Source: Stenotrophomonas mori
Lineage (GTDB): Bacteria > Pseudomonadota > Gammaproteobacteria > Xanthomonadales > Xanthomonadaceae
NCBI RefSeq assembly: GCF_023556335.1
Contig: NZ_JAIKTS010000001.1
Location: 1,054,001 to 1,118,000 of the forward strand
DNA length: 64,000 nucleotides
Reading direction: 5' to 3'
The position numbers and the translations under genes were made by a program. The notes under the pieces are model-generated. The model made no database searches. It was not told the DNA's origin and saw only the letters and a list, made by a program, of their open reading frames with translations. How positions within the stretch are numbered: the stretch's first letter is position 1; every line of letters begins with the position of its first letter. Below, piece after piece: positions 37,381 to 47,226 of the stretch.

Positions 37381-38331
37381 TCAGAGCAGGTGGGCGCCGG
37401 GGCTGTCCAGCGGCGTCACCCAGCTCTGGCTGGCGAAGCCGGCGGCGGCGAAGGCGGCGCGCACCGCCGGCGCGGCGGCCTCCGCCGCCTCGCGGCTCTC
37501 GAACCAGGCGAACACGCTGGGACCGGCACCGGAAATACCCGCGCCCATCGCACCGGCGTCCAGCGCCGCCTGCTTGGCCGCATCGAAACCGACGATCAGC
37601 GGCGCCCGCCGCGGCTCGATCAGCGCATCGCGCAGGCCCGCACGCACCAGGCCGGCATCGCCGGCATGGCAGCCGGACAGCACCAGCGCCAGATGGGTGC
37701 TCTGGGTCACGAACTCCCCGAGCGCGTAGTGGCCCTGCAGGGCCGCGCGCGCGCGGCGGGTTTCCAGCAGCGCATCGGGATGGACCAGCAGGCTGTGCCA
37801 CTGTGCCGGCACCGGCACCGGCACCATCCGCTCCAGGGTGGACAGCACCAGGCCGCCGAGGAACATCGGCCCGAGGTTGTCGCCATGGCGGCTGCCGCTG
37901 GCCACCGCCTCGCCTTCCAGCGAATGCAGGTACAGCTGCGCACGCTCCAGCGGCGCTTCCAGCAGGGCATTGGCGGCGACCAGCGCCGCCACGCAGGACG
38001 CTGCCGAACCGCCCATGCCGGAGCTGAGCGGAATGCCCTTGTCGATCTCGATCTCGAATCCGAACGGCAACGCCAGCGCCTCGCGCAGCGCGATCAACGC
38101 CGCACCGGCGGTATTGCCGGCGGCCTCCGTGGGCAGGGCCACCGCGCTGCCGCGGATCGCCGCGATACGGACGGTGGGCGCTTCGATGCGGCGCACCGTC
38201 ACCGTATCGCCGACCCCGGCCACGGCGTAGCCGAGCAGGTCGAACCCCACCGCCACATTGGCCACCGAGGCCGGCGCGAACGCCCGCGCCTGCCGCAGCC
38301 CGGAAGCGGCCGCCCGCGCAGCGGCACTCAC
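37381..38331 (-). CDS. thrB: Homoserine kinase (GHMP family)
   Basis: 316 residues. The GHMP kinase phosphate loop is [12 protein letters not shown] at about residues 101-112, with the ATP-binding N-terminal motif [15 protein letters not shown] and the C-terminal motif [16 protein letters not shown]. It phosphorylates homoserine with ATP. It overlaps thrA by four bases, so the two proteins are translated together. The operon order thrA-thrB-thrC is the enterobacterial one, complete and in series. Confidence 0.95.
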   Translation of the reverse strand: MSAAARAAASGLRQARAFAPASVANVAVGFDLLGYAVAGVGDTVTVRRIEAPTVRIAAIRGSAVALPTEAAGNTAGAALIALREALALPFGFEIEIDKGIPLSSGMGGSAASCVAALVAANALLEAPLERAQLYLHSLEGEAVASGSRHGDNLGPMFLGGLVLSTLERMVPVPVPAQWHSLLVHPDALLETRRARAALQGHYALGEFVTQSTHLALVLSGCHAGDAGLVRAGLRDALIEPRRAPLIVGFDAAKQAALDAGAMGAGISGAGPSVFAWFESREAAEAAAPAVRAAFAAAGFASQSWVTPLDSPGAHLL

Positions 38332-40832
38332 AGCCGTGCCCCTTCGCCCGCCGCGACCCGCAGCACGTCGGCGAACACGCCGGCGGCGGTGACTTCCGGA
38401 CCGGCCCCCGGCCCCTGCACCACCAGCGGGTTGTCGCAGTAGCGGCGGGTGGTGAACTGCACCACGTTGTCGGTCAGCCGCAGGTTGGCGAAGGCGTGGT
38501 CGCCCGGCAGTTCGACCAGCCCCACCGAGGGCGCCTGCCCCGGCGCGAAGCGGGCGACATAGCGCAGCACGTTGCCGCGCGCCTTCGCGGCCGCCAGGCG
38601 TTCGTCGAAGCCGGCATCGACGTCCTGCAGGCGGGCCATGAAGTCCTCCACGCTGGCCTGCTGCAGGGCCGCCGGCACCAGGCTCTCCACGGCCACGTCC
38701 TCCAGGCTGAGGTCGTGGCCGGCCTCGCGCGCCAGGATCACCAGCTTGCGCGCCACGTCCACGCCGGACAGGTCGTCGCGCGGGTCCGGCTCGGTGTAGC
38801 CCATCGCCCGCGCCTGGGTGACCAGCTGCGAGAACGGCACGCTGCCGTCGTACTTGTTGAACAGCCAGGCCAGCGTGCCGGAGAAGATCCCGGCGATCGC
38901 GGTGACCGCGTCGCCGGTGTCCACCAGGTCGCGCAGCGTGGTGATCACCGGCAGTCCGGCGCCCACGGTGGCCTCGTAGCGGAAGCGCGCGCCGGTGGCG
39001 GCGGCCGCGTCGCGGATGGCCTGGTAGCGCGCCAGCGGGCCCGAGCCGGCCTGCTTGTTCGGGGTGACCACGTGGATGCCCGCGGCCAGCCAGGCCGGAT
39101 AGCGGTCGGCGACCTCCGCGCTGCCGCTGCAGTCGACGATCAGCGTGTGCGGCAGGCGGGCGGACAGCAGGTGTTCGGTGAAGCGGTCAAGATCGGTCGG
39201 CTGCATCGCGGCCTCGAACGCCGCCTTCCAGTCGCCCGCCACCGCGCAGGGCTCCAGCAGCATGCCGCGGCGCGCCACGACCGCGCGCAGCCGCAGGTCC
39301 AGCCTCGCCCGCGCCAGCAGCTGCGGCTGCGCGGCACGCAACTGCTCGAGCAGTGCCGCGCCGACGTTGCCCGGCCCGATCACGCCGACCGAGAAGGTCT
39401 GCGGCGAAAGCCAGAAACCGGCATGCGCGGCCCGCAGCGCCTTGGTCGCGTCGCGCGCGGCGATGGCCACCGAGATGTTGCGCTCCGACGACCCCTGGGC
39501 GATGGCCAGGATGTTCACCTGGGCCCGGCCCAGCGCCTCGAACAGCCGCGCGGCCACGCCCGGCTGGCCGGCCATGCCATCGCCGACCGCGGCGAGCACG
39601 CTGACCCCTTCGGTCAACTGCACCTGCTGCACCTGGCCGGCGGCCAGCTCGTGCGAGAACGCCTGCGTCAGCGCGTCGCGGGCGCGCAGCGCCTCGCTGT
39701 GCCGGACCACGCAGCAGATCGAATGCTCCGACGAGCCCTGCGAGATCATCACCACCGACACGTGCGCGGTGCGCAGTGCGGCGAATACCCGCTCGGCGGT
39801 ACCGGGCACGCCGATCAGCCCGGTGCCCTCGACGTTGAGCACCGCCAGGTCCGGGCTCAGCGTGAGCCCCTTGATCGGGCCGGCACCGGCGCTGACCGCG
39901 GTGATGCGGGTACCCGGGTGCTGCGGCTGGAAGGTATTGCGGATGATGATCGGCAGGCCGCGCTCGATCGCCGGCGACATGGTCTGCGGATGCACCACCT
40001 TGGCCCCGAAGTAGGCCAGCTCGCAGGCCTCGTCGTAGCTGAGCGCCTCCAGCTGCACCGCCTCCGGCACCACCCGCGGGTCGGCCGACAGCACCCCGTC
40101 GACATCGGTCCAGATATGCAGCTCGTCGGCGGCGAACAGTGCCGCGAAGATCGCCCCGGAGAAGTCGCTGCCGTTGCGTCCCAGGGTGGTGGTGTGGCCC
40201 TTGCCGTCGCGGGCCACGAACCCGGTCACCACCAGCCGGCGCGCCGGGTGCGACTGCCGCCACAGCGCCAGCTTGGCCGCGCTGGCGGCCCAGTCCACGT
40301 CCACCCCGAGCTCGCCGTGGTTGACCACCAGCACGTCGCGCGCGTCCAGCACGTCTGCGTCTTCGCCGAGCGCCTGCAGGTGGTGGCCCAGCAGGTGCGC
40401 GGAGAACACCTCGCCCAGGCCCTGCACGCGGTCCAGCACTTCCTGCGGCAGTTCGCCGATCACCGCCAGCGCCGCCAGCACGTCGTGCAGGCGGGTGAAC
40501 CGTGCGTCCAGCCAGGCCAGCGTCGTCGCGGCGTGTTCGCCCAGCAGCGCCACCGCGGCATCGTGGTGGCGTTCGCGCAGTTGCCGCCAGCACGTCTCCC
40601 AGGCCGGATCGGCGGCCGCGGCCAGCCGCGCCACCTCGATCAGTCCGTCGGTCACGCCCTTCATCGCCGACACCACGGTGACCTGCACGTCCTCCTCGCG
40701 CGCCAGCAGCAGCTGGGCCACATGCCGGTAGCGCCCGGCATCGGCCACGGAGGTGCCACCGAACTTGTGGACGACCGTGCGCGCGGCGGCAGCCGGAAGG
40801 GAATCGGTGGGTGAGACAGCAGCTGACGACAT
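38328..40832 (-). CDS. thrA: Bifunctional aspartate kinase / homoserine dehydrogenase I
   Basis: 834 residues, the usual length of fused ThrA. The aspartate kinase domain begins with [20 protein letters not shown] near residue 20. Two ACT regulatory domains follow in the middle (around [20 protein letters not shown] and [20 protein letters not shown]). The dehydrogenase starts at about 476 with [20 protein letters not shown]. The enzyme catalyses the first and third steps from aspartate and should be inhibited by threonine through the ACT domains. I chose the ATG before SSAAVSPTD because it follows GAGG-TTCCTCCG; an ATG ten codons upstream is possible. Translation is probably tied to the leader peptide and its RNA stems. 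Confidence 0.95.
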   Translation of the reverse strand: MSSAAVSPTDSLPAAAARTVVHKFGGTSVADAGRYRHVAQLLLAREEDVQVTVVSAMKGVTDGLIEVARLAAAADPAWETCWRQLRERHHDAAVALLGEHAATTLAWLDARFTRLHDVLAALAVIGELPQEVLDRVQGLGEVFSAHLLGHHLQALGEDADVLDARDVLVVNHGELGVDVDWAASAAKLALWRQSHPARRLVVTGFVARDGKGHTTTLGRNGSDFSGAIFAALFAADELHIWTDVDGVLSADPRVVPEAVQLEALSYDEACELAYFGAKVVHPQTMSPAIERGLPIIIRNTFQPQHPGTRITAVSAGAGPIKGLTLSPDLAVLNVEGTGLIGVPGTAERVFAALRTAHVSVVMISQGSSEHSICCVVRHSEALRARDALTQAFSHELAAGQVQQVQLTEGVSVLAAVGDGMAGQPGVAARLFEALGRAQVNILAIAQGSSERNISVAIAARDATKALRAAHAGFWLSPQTFSVGVIGPGNVGAALLEQLRAAQPQLLARARLDLRLRAVVARRGMLLEPCAVAGDWKAAFEAAMQPTDLDRFTEHLLSARLPHTLIVDCSGSAEVADRYPAWLAAGIHVVTPNKQAGSGPLARYQAIRDAAAATGARFRYEATVGAGLPVITTLRDLVDTGDAVTAIAGIFSGTLAWLFNKYDGSVPFSQLVTQARAMGYTEPDPRDDLSGVDVARKLVILAREAGHDLSLEDVAVESLVPAALQQASVEDFMARLQDVDAGFDERLAAAKARGNVLRYVARFAPGQAPSVGLVELPGDHAFANLRLTDNVVQFTTRRYCDNPLVVQGPGAGPEVTAAGVFADVLRVAAGEGARL

Positions 40833-40851
40833 CGGAGGAACCTCGGTTGGA

Positions 40852-40908
40852 GGCCCCGGCACACGCTTCAGGATGGGGTCCCCCGCATCCTGATCCGGGT
40901 GCGGGGCC
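40852..40908 (-). promoter_or_regulatory. Attenuator-like RNA structure between the thr leader peptide and thrA
   Basis: The transcript can fold two ways. In one, GGCCCCG (40902-40908) pairs with CGGGGCC (40852-40858), enclosing the hairpin TCAGGAT (40887-40893) / ATCCTGA (40868-40874). In the other, CCCCGCA (40900-40906) pairs with TGCGGGG (40881-40887), which breaks both stems of the first fold. Such competing stems directly after a Thr/Ile-rich peptide are expected of threonine attenuation. No T-run follows, so control may act on ribosome access to thrA rather than on termination. Confidence 0.6.
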
Positions 40909-40922
40909 GTGGTGTTCGGAAA

Positions 40923-41057
40923 CTACGCGAAAACGACGGGCCGCACCGGGCGAGTGGTGACGGTAATGATGATGGTGGTAATGGACGCGCGCACGCCGTG
41001 GCCTTGCCGGGTGTCGGGCAGGCGGGCGGGCTGGGAAGCGGAATGCGGCAGGTCCAT
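40923..41057 (-). CDS. thrL: Threonine operon leader peptide
   Basis: A 44-codon frame (ATG at 41057, or a shorter form from an internal GTG) ends 90 bp before thrA. Near its end (40953-40982) it carries ten consecutive codons for I-T-T-I-I-I-T-V-T-T, that is five threonines, four isoleucines and one valine. This composition matches the E. coli ThrL peptide, in which ribosome stalling at Thr and Ile codons senses shortage of charged tRNA-Thr and tRNA-Ile. It is too short and unusual for homology searches, so the evidence is the codon run, the position before thrABC, and the competing RNA stems that follow. Confidence 0.85.
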   Translation of the reverse strand: MDLPHSASQPARLPDTRQGHGVRASITTIIITVTTRPVRPVVFA

Positions 41058-41101
41058 GCCCTCAAGGGGACACCAGCGGTGAATGCGCTGTCAAGTGCTG
41101 C

Positions 41102-41123
41102 GCTGCAAAACATCATTTGCAGC
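41102..41123. promoter_or_regulatory. Palindrome upstream of the thr leader
   Basis: GCTGCAAA and its exact reverse complement TTTGCAGC face each other around ACATCA. The symmetry and size are those of a regulator's operator. It lies 45 bp before the start of the leader peptide, where the thr promoter should be, though I cannot place a good -35/-10 pair. Confidence 0.45.
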
Positions 41124-41344
41124 CATCTTCGGCGAAACCGACCGCAACGGTTGCAATTGTCATCAACAGCCAATGTCGCGCATCTCACCGTCAAGCAGGG
41201 GCGAAAACGCCGCATCCGGCATTTTCCAACGTTTCCGGCCGCCACGCCCGGACCGGTACGCCCACGGGAGCCAAGCGACGCGGCGGCCGCCACGCCGGCC
41301 CCGGGCTGCGCGCGGATTCCGTGCCGGACCGGCACGGGCGGCGT

Positions 41345-42301
41345 TCAACCGGCCGCCAGCGCGGCGCGCGGTGGCCGGTGCGCCGCGGCGCTCAGCACCA
41401 CGCCGGCCACCAGGCAGGCCGCCGCCAGCATCTCCAGCGGCCGCGGCCAGCGCTGCTGCCACAGGAACCCGTACAGCAGGCCGAACAGGGTCTCGAACAC
41501 GATCATCTGCCCGCTCAGGGTGAGCGGCAGTGCACGGCTGGCGCGGTTCCAGCAGGCGTTGCCCAGGATCGAGGCCAGCACCGCGACGGCGGCCGCGATC
41601 AGCCAGAACAGGCCCCATTCACCCGCGGCCCGTCCCTCGCCGCCGCCGGCGAACGCGACAGGCGCCATCAACAGCGCCAGCCCACCGGTGGCGATCCCGG
41701 TCAACAGCGACCAGTCGTGACCGGAGACCTCCGGGCAACGCGCCAGCCAGCGGCTGTTGTCCAGCGAATACAGCGTCCAGGACACCAGCGCACCGACACC
41801 GCACAGCAGCCCCAGCAGGCGCCGCACGGGATCGGCCTGCACCTGCGAGGAGGCCATCGCCGCCCAGCCCATCAACAGCACCCCGGCCACGCACAGCGCC
41901 AGTGCCGGCGCCAGCCGCGCCAGCGGGACCGCACCGGGCGTGCGCGCCGCCGACACCGCCGCCAGCACCGGCACCATGCCGACGATCAGCGCCGCCGCCG
42001 CGCCGCCGGCCCACTGCACCGAGATCGACAGCAGCACGTAGTACAGCAGGTTGCCCAGCAGGCTGAGGCGGATCAGCGCCTGCCACTCACTGCGGCCGAT
42101 GAACGCGCGCAGCGCCGGCCAGCGCGGCACCAGCAGCACCAGCGCGATCAGCCCATAGACCAGGTAGCGCGCGGCCGCCAGCTGCAGCGGCGCGAACCCG
42201 GCCAGCATCGCCGGCGCCAGGAACACCACGCCCCACAACGCGCCGGAGGCCACGCCATTGACGATGCCCATCTGCATCTTGCTCGAACGCACCACGCTCA
42301 C
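41345..42301 (-). CDS. DMT superfamily transporter, EamA type
   Basis: 318 residues with ten predicted membrane helices and two EamA repeats. The first repeat begins near MQMGIVNGVASGALWGVVFL; the second begins near LLGLLCGVGALVSWTLYSLD. These are usually exporters of amino acids or metabolites. A short run of polar residues (VVRSSK) precedes the first helix. It runs 66 bp downstream of the AraC-type regulator gene on the same strand and may be controlled by it. Substrate not known. Confidence 0.85.
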   Translation of the reverse strand: MSVVRSSKMQMGIVNGVASGALWGVVFLAPAMLAGFAPLQLAAARYLVYGLIALVLLVPRWPALRAFIGRSEWQALIRLSLLGNLLYYVLLSISVQWAGGAAAALIVGMVPVLAAVSAARTPGAVPLARLAPALALCVAGVLLMGWAAMASSQVQADPVRRLLGLLCGVGALVSWTLYSLDNSRWLARCPEVSGHDWSLLTGIATGGLALLMAPVAFAGGGEGRAAGEWGLFWLIAAAVAVLASILGNACWNRASRALPLTLSGQMIVFETLFGLLYGFLWQQRWPRPLEMLAAACLVAGVVLSAAAHRPPRAALAAG

Positions 42302-42367
42302 GCACCACCGGCCCGTTGACAGGGCGCGCAGTGTAGGCGCCGCCGCCGGCGGCCGTCTTGACCGGAA

Positions 42368-43069
42368 CTACTGGGGCCGCCGCGCGCGCCATTGCCGCGG
42401 GGTCAGCCCGGTCTCGCGCCGCAGCGCGCGGGTCAGCGCGCTCTGCTCGGAGTACCCGGCCCGCAACGCGATGTCGCCGATGGCCGCCCGTCCTTCCAGC
42501 AGCTGCTGCTTGGCCCAGCGCAGGCGCGCGGCACTGGCCCAGGCCAAGGGCGGGAGCCCGAACTCGCGGGCGAACAGCGCATGCAGGCGGCTGCCGCTGA
42601 CCCCGACCAGCGCCGCCATGCGCGCGACCGTCCAGTCCCCGCATGGCGCGGCGGTGATCGCCAGGCACAGCGCCTGCAGGCGCGCGCCGCTGCCGGCCGG
42701 CGCGAAGTGGTACAGCAGGTACGGAACCGGATCGCCGTGCACGCCGCGCTCCGGCAGGCCCTGCAAGCGCTGCCGCAGCGCGGCCGGCAGCGACAGCCAG
42801 GGGTGGCGGCAGAGGTGGTCGAGCGTGGCGTCGTCGAGCAGCCCGGCCGGGCAGTCGACGATCAGGCAGCAGTTCTCGTCCAGGGCCTGCATGTCGTGCG
42901 CCTGCGCCGGTGCCACGAACGCCCCCTGCAGGCGATCAAGGTGGCCAGCGGCCCCGGCGACCTCCAGCTGCAGCTCGCCGCGCACCGGCAGCACCCATTG
43001 CGCATAGTCGTGCCGCTCCAGCCCGGTGGGGGCCGGATAGCTGCGCAGATGGGAGGTGCTGGCATGCAT
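42368..43069 (-). CDS. AraC-family transcriptional regulator
   Basis: 233 residues. An N-terminal cupin-like sensing domain contains VLPVRGELQLEVAGAAGHLD. The C-terminal AraC DNA-binding domain has two helix-turn-helices: WTVARMAALVGVSGSRLHAL, then AIGDIALRAGYSEQSALTRA, ending with TGLTPRQWRARR. I chose the ATG at 43069 (MHASTSHLRSYPAPTG) because the sensing domain starts there and an AGG-type site precedes it; the frame opens 39 codons earlier with an Arg/Pro-rich stretch. It probably regulates the adjacent EamA exporter. Confidence 0.86.
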   Translation of the reverse strand: MHASTSHLRSYPAPTGLERHDYAQWVLPVRGELQLEVAGAAGHLDRLQGAFVAPAQAHDMQALDENCCLIVDCPAGLLDDATLDHLCRHPWLSLPAALRQRLQGLPERGVHGDPVPYLLYHFAPAGSGARLQALCLAITAAPCGDWTVARMAALVGVSGSRLHALFAREFGLPPLAWASAARLRWAKQQLLEGRAAIGDIALRAGYSEQSALTRALRRETGLTPRQWRARRPQ

Positions 43070-43171
43070 GGCGGACCTGCAGGGAAAAGCCCGCCGGCGC
43101 GGGCGCCGCGGCCCGCGTGTCCGCCGGGCCCGGACGATGGCCATGCGCGGCGGAAACGGCGCGCGGAACAA

Positions 43172-43248
43172 TGGCGGCCCCGACACGATTCGAACGTGCG
43201 ACCTGTCCCTTAGGAGGGGACCGCTCTATCCAGCTGAGCTACAGGGCC
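43172..43248 (-). tRNA. tRNA-Arg, anticodon CCU
   Basis: 77 nt including an encoded CCA. All four arms fold: acceptor GGCCCTG / CGGGGCC with one T-G pair, D arm GCTC...GAGC, anticodon stem GTCCC / GGGAC with loop CTCCTAA, and T arm with loop TTCGAAT. The anticodon is CCT, reading the AGG codon, which is rare in GC-rich genomes. The encoded CCA is followed by TT. CACAAT on the same strand at 43260-43265 could be its -10. Confidence 0.97.
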
Positions 43249-43322
43249 TGCGGGCGGCTATTGTGGCATGCCTGCACCGCACCCGGCACCCGTCCGGTGC
43301 CGAGAAAGGCGCCCGGCTCTGC

Positions 43323-43328
43323 TAAAAT
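43323..43328 (+). promoter_or_regulatory. -10-like element upstream of the ALDH7 gene
   Basis: TAAAAT (5 of 6 matches) lies about 70 bp before the start codon, between the tRNA gene and the dehydrogenase. No good -35 partner is seen at 16-18 bp. Confidence 0.35.
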
Positions 43329-43399
43329 GGCCAATCCGCATGCCGCCCCCCACGGTCGCCAGCGGCAGCACCCCCCACGCAAAGCAATCAGGAGATTTC

Positions 43400-44932
43400 A
43401 TGTCTTTCGAAATGCTCAAGGCGCTCGGCCTCGACGCTTCCAACGCTGGCACCTACCTGGGCAACGGTGAATGGTCCACCGCCACCGGCGCCGGCGTGCT
43501 GGCGCCGCGCAATCCGACCACCGGCGAGGTGATCGCCGAAGTCCAGGCCAGCACCGAGGCCGACTACGAAACCGTGGTCGCCCGCGCCCAGGAGGCCTTC
43601 AAGACCTGGCGCACGACCCCGGCGCCGCGTCGCGGCGAAGCCGTGCGCCTGTGTGGTGAGGCGCTGCGCAAGCACAAGGACGCGCTGGGCTCGCTGGTCG
43701 CGCTGGAAATGGGCAAGTCCAAGCCGGAAGGCGACGGCGAAGTGCAGGAGATGATCGACATCGCCGACTTCGCGCTGGGCCAGAGCCGCATGCTGTACGG
43801 CTACACCATGCATTCCGAGCGCCCCGGCCACCGCATGTACGAGCAGTACCAGCCGCTGGGCCTGGTCGGCATCATCTCCGCCTTCAACTTCCCGGTCGCG
43901 GTGTGGAGCTGGAACGCGTTCCTGGCCGCGATCTGCGGCGACGTGTGCATCTGGAAGCCGTCCAACAAGACCCCGCTGACCGCCATCGCGACGATGAAGA
44001 TCTGCAACCAGGCGCTGAAGGAAGGCGGTTTCCCGGACATCTTCTTCCTGATCAACGATGCCGGCACCGCACTGTCGGAGAAGCTGGTGGACGACAAGCG
44101 CGTGCCGCTGATCTCCTTCACCGGCTCGACCCGTGTCGGCCGCACCGTCAACGAGCGCGTCGCCCGCCGCCTGGGCCGCTGCCTGCTGGAGCTCGGCGGC
44201 AACAACGCCATCATCATGGACGAGACCGCCGACCAGAAGCTGGCCGTGCCGGGCATCGTGTTCGGCGCCGTCGGCACCGCCGGCCAGCGCTGCACCACCA
44301 CCCGCCGCCTGATCGTGCACGAGTCCATCTACGACAACGTGCTGGCCACCCTGGTCAAGGCCTACAAGCAGGTCGAAGGCAAGATCGGCGATCCGACCGA
44401 TCCGGCCAACCTGATGGGCCCGCTGAACAGCCCCGAGGCGGTGCAGGAGTTCCTGTCGTCCATCGCCAAGGCCAAGGCCGCCGGCGGCACCATCGAGACC
44501 GGCGGCACCGCCATCGACCGTCCGGGCAACTTCGTGCTGCCGGCGATCGTCACCGGCCTGAAGAACAGCGACGAGATCGTCCAGCACGAGACCTTCGCCC
44601 CGATCCTGTACGTGATGAAGTACAGCACCCTGGACGAAGCCATCGACATGCAGAACGGCGTGCCGCAGGGCCTGTCCTCGTCGATCTTCACCACCAACCT
44701 GAAGTCGGCCGAGAAGTTCCTGTCGGCCGCCGGCAGCGACTGCGGCATCGCCAACGTCAACATCGGCACCTCCGGCGCCGAGATCGGTGGCGCCTTCGGC
44801 GGCGAGAAGGAAACCGGCGGTGGCCGCGAGTCCGGCTCGGACGCGTGGAAGATCTACATGCGTCGCCAGACCAACACCATCAACTACTCCGATTCGCTGC
44901 CGCTGGCCCAGGGCATCAAGTTCGACCTGTGA
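43400..44932 (+). CDS. ALDH7-family aldehyde dehydrogenase (piperideine-6-carboxylate / aminoadipate semialdehyde type)
   Basis: 510 residues, the length of the ALDH7/AmaB group. The catalytic cysteine is C298 in [12 protein letters not shown] and the general base is E264 in [16 protein letters not shown] contacts lie in [20 protein letters not shown] and [18 protein letters not shown]. The end motif [18 protein letters not shown] matches antiquitin-like enzymes that oxidise alpha-aminoadipate semialdehyde in lysine breakdown. Other aldehydes are possible. The start at 43400 follows AGGAG at good distance; the frame opens earlier only into the tRNA spacer. It stands alone; no other lysine genes are adjacent. 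Confidence 0.9.
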   Translation: MSFEMLKALGLDASNAGTYLGNGEWSTATGAGVLAPRNPTTGEVIAEVQASTEADYETVVARAQEAFKTWRTTPAPRRGEAVRLCGEALRKHKDALGSLVALEMGKSKPEGDGEVQEMIDIADFALGQSRMLYGYTMHSERPGHRMYEQYQPLGLVGIISAFNFPVAVWSWNAFLAAICGDVCIWKPSNKTPLTAIATMKICNQALKEGGFPDIFFLINDAGTALSEKLVDDKRVPLISFTGSTRVGRTVNERVARRLGRCLLELGGNNAIIMDETADQKLAVPGIVFGAVGTAGQRCTTTRRLIVHESIYDNVLATLVKAYKQVEGKIGDPTDPANLMGPLNSPEAVQEFLSSIAKAKAAGGTIETGGTAIDRPGNFVLPAIVTGLKNSDEIVQHETFAPILYVMKYSTLDEAIDMQNGVPQGLSSSIFTTNLKSAEKFLSAAGSDCGIANVNIGTSGAEIGGAFGGEKETGGGRESGSDAWKIYMRRQTNTINYSDSLPLAQGIKFDL

Positions 44933-44939
44933 TGGAAAC

Positions 44940-44963
44940 GGGCTCCCGCGCAGGCGGGAGCCC
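44940..44963 (+). terminator. Hairpin terminator after the ALDH7 gene
   Basis: A perfect 10-bp stem (GGGCTCCCGC / GCGGGAGCCC) with a GCAG loop begins 7 bp after the stop codon. The T-run is weak (TTG), but the stem is strong. Confidence 0.65.
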
Positions 44964-45095
44964 TTGCCCTGGGCGGTCCGGCGCGCGGCCACGCACGCCT
45001 GCCCGCCCGGGCCTCCCACCGCGGCCGCGCGCGCGGGAGACCGATCCGCGCGTCCCCGGTGCGCGGCCGTACCCACCCGCAATGGAGGTCCACCG

Positions 45096-45383
45096 ATGAG
45101 CATTCCCGCACCTCGCCAGACCAGCAGCTACGCCGTGATCGCGCTGGTCGCCGGCATCCTTGGCTGGACCCTGCTGCCGCTGCTGGGCAGCCTGGGCGGC
45201 ATCATCTTCGGGCACATGGCCCGCCGCGAGATCCGCGCCAGCAACGGCCGCCTGGACGGCGACGGCCTGGCGGTCACCGGCCTGGTGCTGGGCTGGCTGT
45301 CGGTGGCGATGTGGGTGATCGGGCTGCTGGTGGTCTTCCTGTTCCTCGGAGGCCTGGCCTGGATCGCCACGCTGAACACCTGA
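45096..45383 (+). CDS. DUF4190 domain membrane protein
   Basis: 95 residues, almost wholly the DUF4190 domain: a helix at about 12-37 (VIALVAGILGWTLLPLLGSL), the conserved IIFGHMARREIR and the small loop NGRLDGDGLAVTG, then a second hydrophobic helix. This family is of unknown function and common in small membrane proteins. A GGAGG ribosome site precedes the ATG. It runs in the same direction as the next gene, with only 7 bp between them. Confidence 0.85.
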   Translation: MSIPAPRQTSSYAVIALVAGILGWTLLPLLGSLGGIIFGHMARREIRASNGRLDGDGLAVTGLVLGWLSVAMWVIGLLVVFLFLGGLAWIATLNT

Positions 45384-45390
45384 GATCCGC

Positions 45391-46164
45391 GTGAACCCTT
45401 CCGCCGCACCGACCGAGCGCTTCAGCGACCGGGTCGCCGACTATGTCCGTTACCGGCCCGGCTACCCGCCCGCACTGCTGGACTGGCTGCACCGGGATAT
45501 CGGCGTCGCCGCCGGCGCGACGGTCGCCGACATCGGCGCCGGCACCGGCATCTCCACCCGCCTGTTCCTCGACGCCGGCCACCGCGTGGTCGCGGTCGAG
45601 CCCAACGCCGCGATGCGCCAGGCCGCCGAACGCTGGCTGGCTGCCGGTCATCCGCAGCTGTCCTTCGCCGCCGGCACCGCCGAAGCGACCACGCTGGCCG
45701 ACGCCAGCGTCGGCCTGGTCAGCGCCGCCCAGGCGTTCCACTGGTTCGATGCCGACGCAGTACGCCCGGAATGGCGGCGCATCCTGCAGCCGGGTGGCAT
45801 CGCACTGGTGTACTGGAACTCGCGCCTGCTCGACGTCTCGCCGTTCCTGGCCGCCTACGAACGGCTGCTGCAGGACTACGGCACCGACTACAGCACGGTG
45901 GCCGAGCGCTACCAGGACGATGCGACGATGCGCGCCTGGTTCGGCGCCGGCCTGCGCGGCAGGGTCCAGCTGCCGAACGTGCAGCACCTGGATTTCGACG
46001 GCCTGCGCGGCCGCCTGCTGTCCTCCTCCTATGCGCCGCAGCCCGGCCATCCGCGGCATGCGCCGATGCTGGCCGCCCTGCGCGCCCTGTTCGACGCCCA
46101 CGCGGTCGATGGGCGCGTGGCCTTCGAATACCGAACCCGTGCCTTCGCCGGCACGCTGGACTGA
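45391..46164 (+). CDS. Class I SAM-dependent methyltransferase
   Basis: 257 residues from a GTG start. The SAM-binding motif is VADIGAGTGISTRLFLDAGH at about residues 48-67, followed by VVAVEPNAAMRQAAERW. The post-motif region VSAAQAFHWFDADAVRPEW is typical of the Methyltransf_11 group. Many relatives are annotated as ubiE/COQ5-like, but the substrate cannot be assigned. It sits between the DUF4190 gene and pyrD with only six bases between its stop and the pyrD start, so it is probably in the same transcription unit. Confidence 0.87.
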   Translation: MNPSAAPTERFSDRVADYVRYRPGYPPALLDWLHRDIGVAAGATVADIGAGTGISTRLFLDAGHRVVAVEPNAAMRQAAERWLAAGHPQLSFAAGTAEATTLADASVGLVSAAQAFHWFDADAVRPEWRRILQPGGIALVYWNSRLLDVSPFLAAYERLLQDYGTDYSTVAERYQDDATMRAWFGAGLRGRVQLPNVQHLDFDGLRGRLLSSSYAPQPGHPRHAPMLAALRALFDAHAVDGRVAFEYRTRAFAGTLD

Positions 46165-46170
46165 GACCCC

Positions 46171-47226
46171 ATGTATCCCCTTGTCCGCCCCTTCCTGTTC
46201 GCCTTCGACGCCGAGCGCGCCCATGGCCTGGCGCTGTCCGCGCTGGAGGCCGCCTGGCGCACCGGCACCACGCCGCTGCTGGCGGCGCGGCCGGCGCCGA
46301 TGCCGAGCACCGTGTTCGGGCTCGACTTTCCCAATCCGGTCGGGCTGGCGGCCGGGCTGGACAAGAACGGCGAGCACATCGACGCGCTGTTCGGGCTGGG
46401 TTTCGGCTCCGTCGAGATCGGCACCGTGACCCCGCGGCCACAGGCCGGCAATCCCCGGCCACGGCTGTTCCGGCTGCCGCGGCATGCGGCCATCATCAAC
46501 CGCATGGGCTTCAACAACGCCGGCGTCGATGCGCTGGTGCGCAACGTCGAACGCAGCCGCCACCGTACCGGCCCGCTGGGCATCAACATCGGCAAGAACA
46601 AGGACACTCCCAACGAGCAGGCGCTGTCTGACTACCTGGCCTGCCTGGAAAAGGTGTATCCGCTGGCCGACTACATCACCGTCAACATCTCCTCGCCCAA
46701 TACCGCCGGCCTGCGCGAGCTGCAGGAAGAGCAGGCCCTGCGCCACCTGGTCGGCGGCCTGCGCGAGGCCCAGGGCCGGCTCTCCAGCCGCCACCGCCGG
46801 CACGTGCCGATGCTGGTCAAGGTCGCCCCGGACCTGGGCGACCGCGACATCGAGGCCGCCGCGCGGGTACTGGGCGAGCTGGAGGTGGACGGGGTGATCG
46901 CGACCAACACCACCATCGGCCGTCCGGGACTCGAGCAGGCCGCGCATGCGGCCGAGAGCGGCGGCCTGTCCGGCGCGCCGCTGCTCGGCCAGTCCACCCT
47001 GGTGCTGCGGCGCCTGCGCGCGCGCCTGCCCGAGCACATCCCGCTGGTCGGCGTCGGCGGCATCCAGTCCGGCGCCGATGCGGTCGCCAAGATGGCCGCC
47101 GGTGCGAGCCTGGTGCAGTGCTACAGCGGCCTGATCTTCCGCGGCCCGGCGCTGATCGGCGAATGCGTGGACGCGATCCGCCGCCGCCGCGAGGCACCGT
47201 CCCGCGGCGCCGTGGCCCCGCTATGA
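46171..47226 (+). CDS. pyrD: Dihydroorotate dehydrogenase (quinone), class 2
   Basis: 351 residues. The N-terminal membrane-associating helix region ([20 protein letters not shown]) marks class 2. FMN contacts and the catalytic serine are in [14 protein letters not shown] near residues 172-185, with [20 protein letters not shown] near the C-terminus. It oxidises dihydroorotate to orotate with electrons passed to the quinone pool. The ATG is at 46171. It overlaps murB by four bases (ATGA), coupling pyrimidine and cell-wall synthesis in one transcript. Confidence 0.97.
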   Translation: MYPLVRPFLFAFDAERAHGLALSALEAAWRTGTTPLLAARPAPMPSTVFGLDFPNPVGLAAGLDKNGEHIDALFGLGFGSVEIGTVTPRPQAGNPRPRLFRLPRHAAIINRMGFNNAGVDALVRNVERSRHRTGPLGINIGKNKDTPNEQALSDYLACLEKVYPLADYITVNISSPNTAGLRELQEEQALRHLVGGLREAQGRLSSRHRRHVPMLVKVAPDLGDRDIEAAARVLGELEVDGVIATNTTIGRPGLEQAAHAAESGGLSGAPLLGQSTLVLRRLRARLPEHIPLVGVGGIQSGADAVAKMAAGASLVQCYSGLIFRGPALIGECVDAIRRRREAPSRGAVAPL

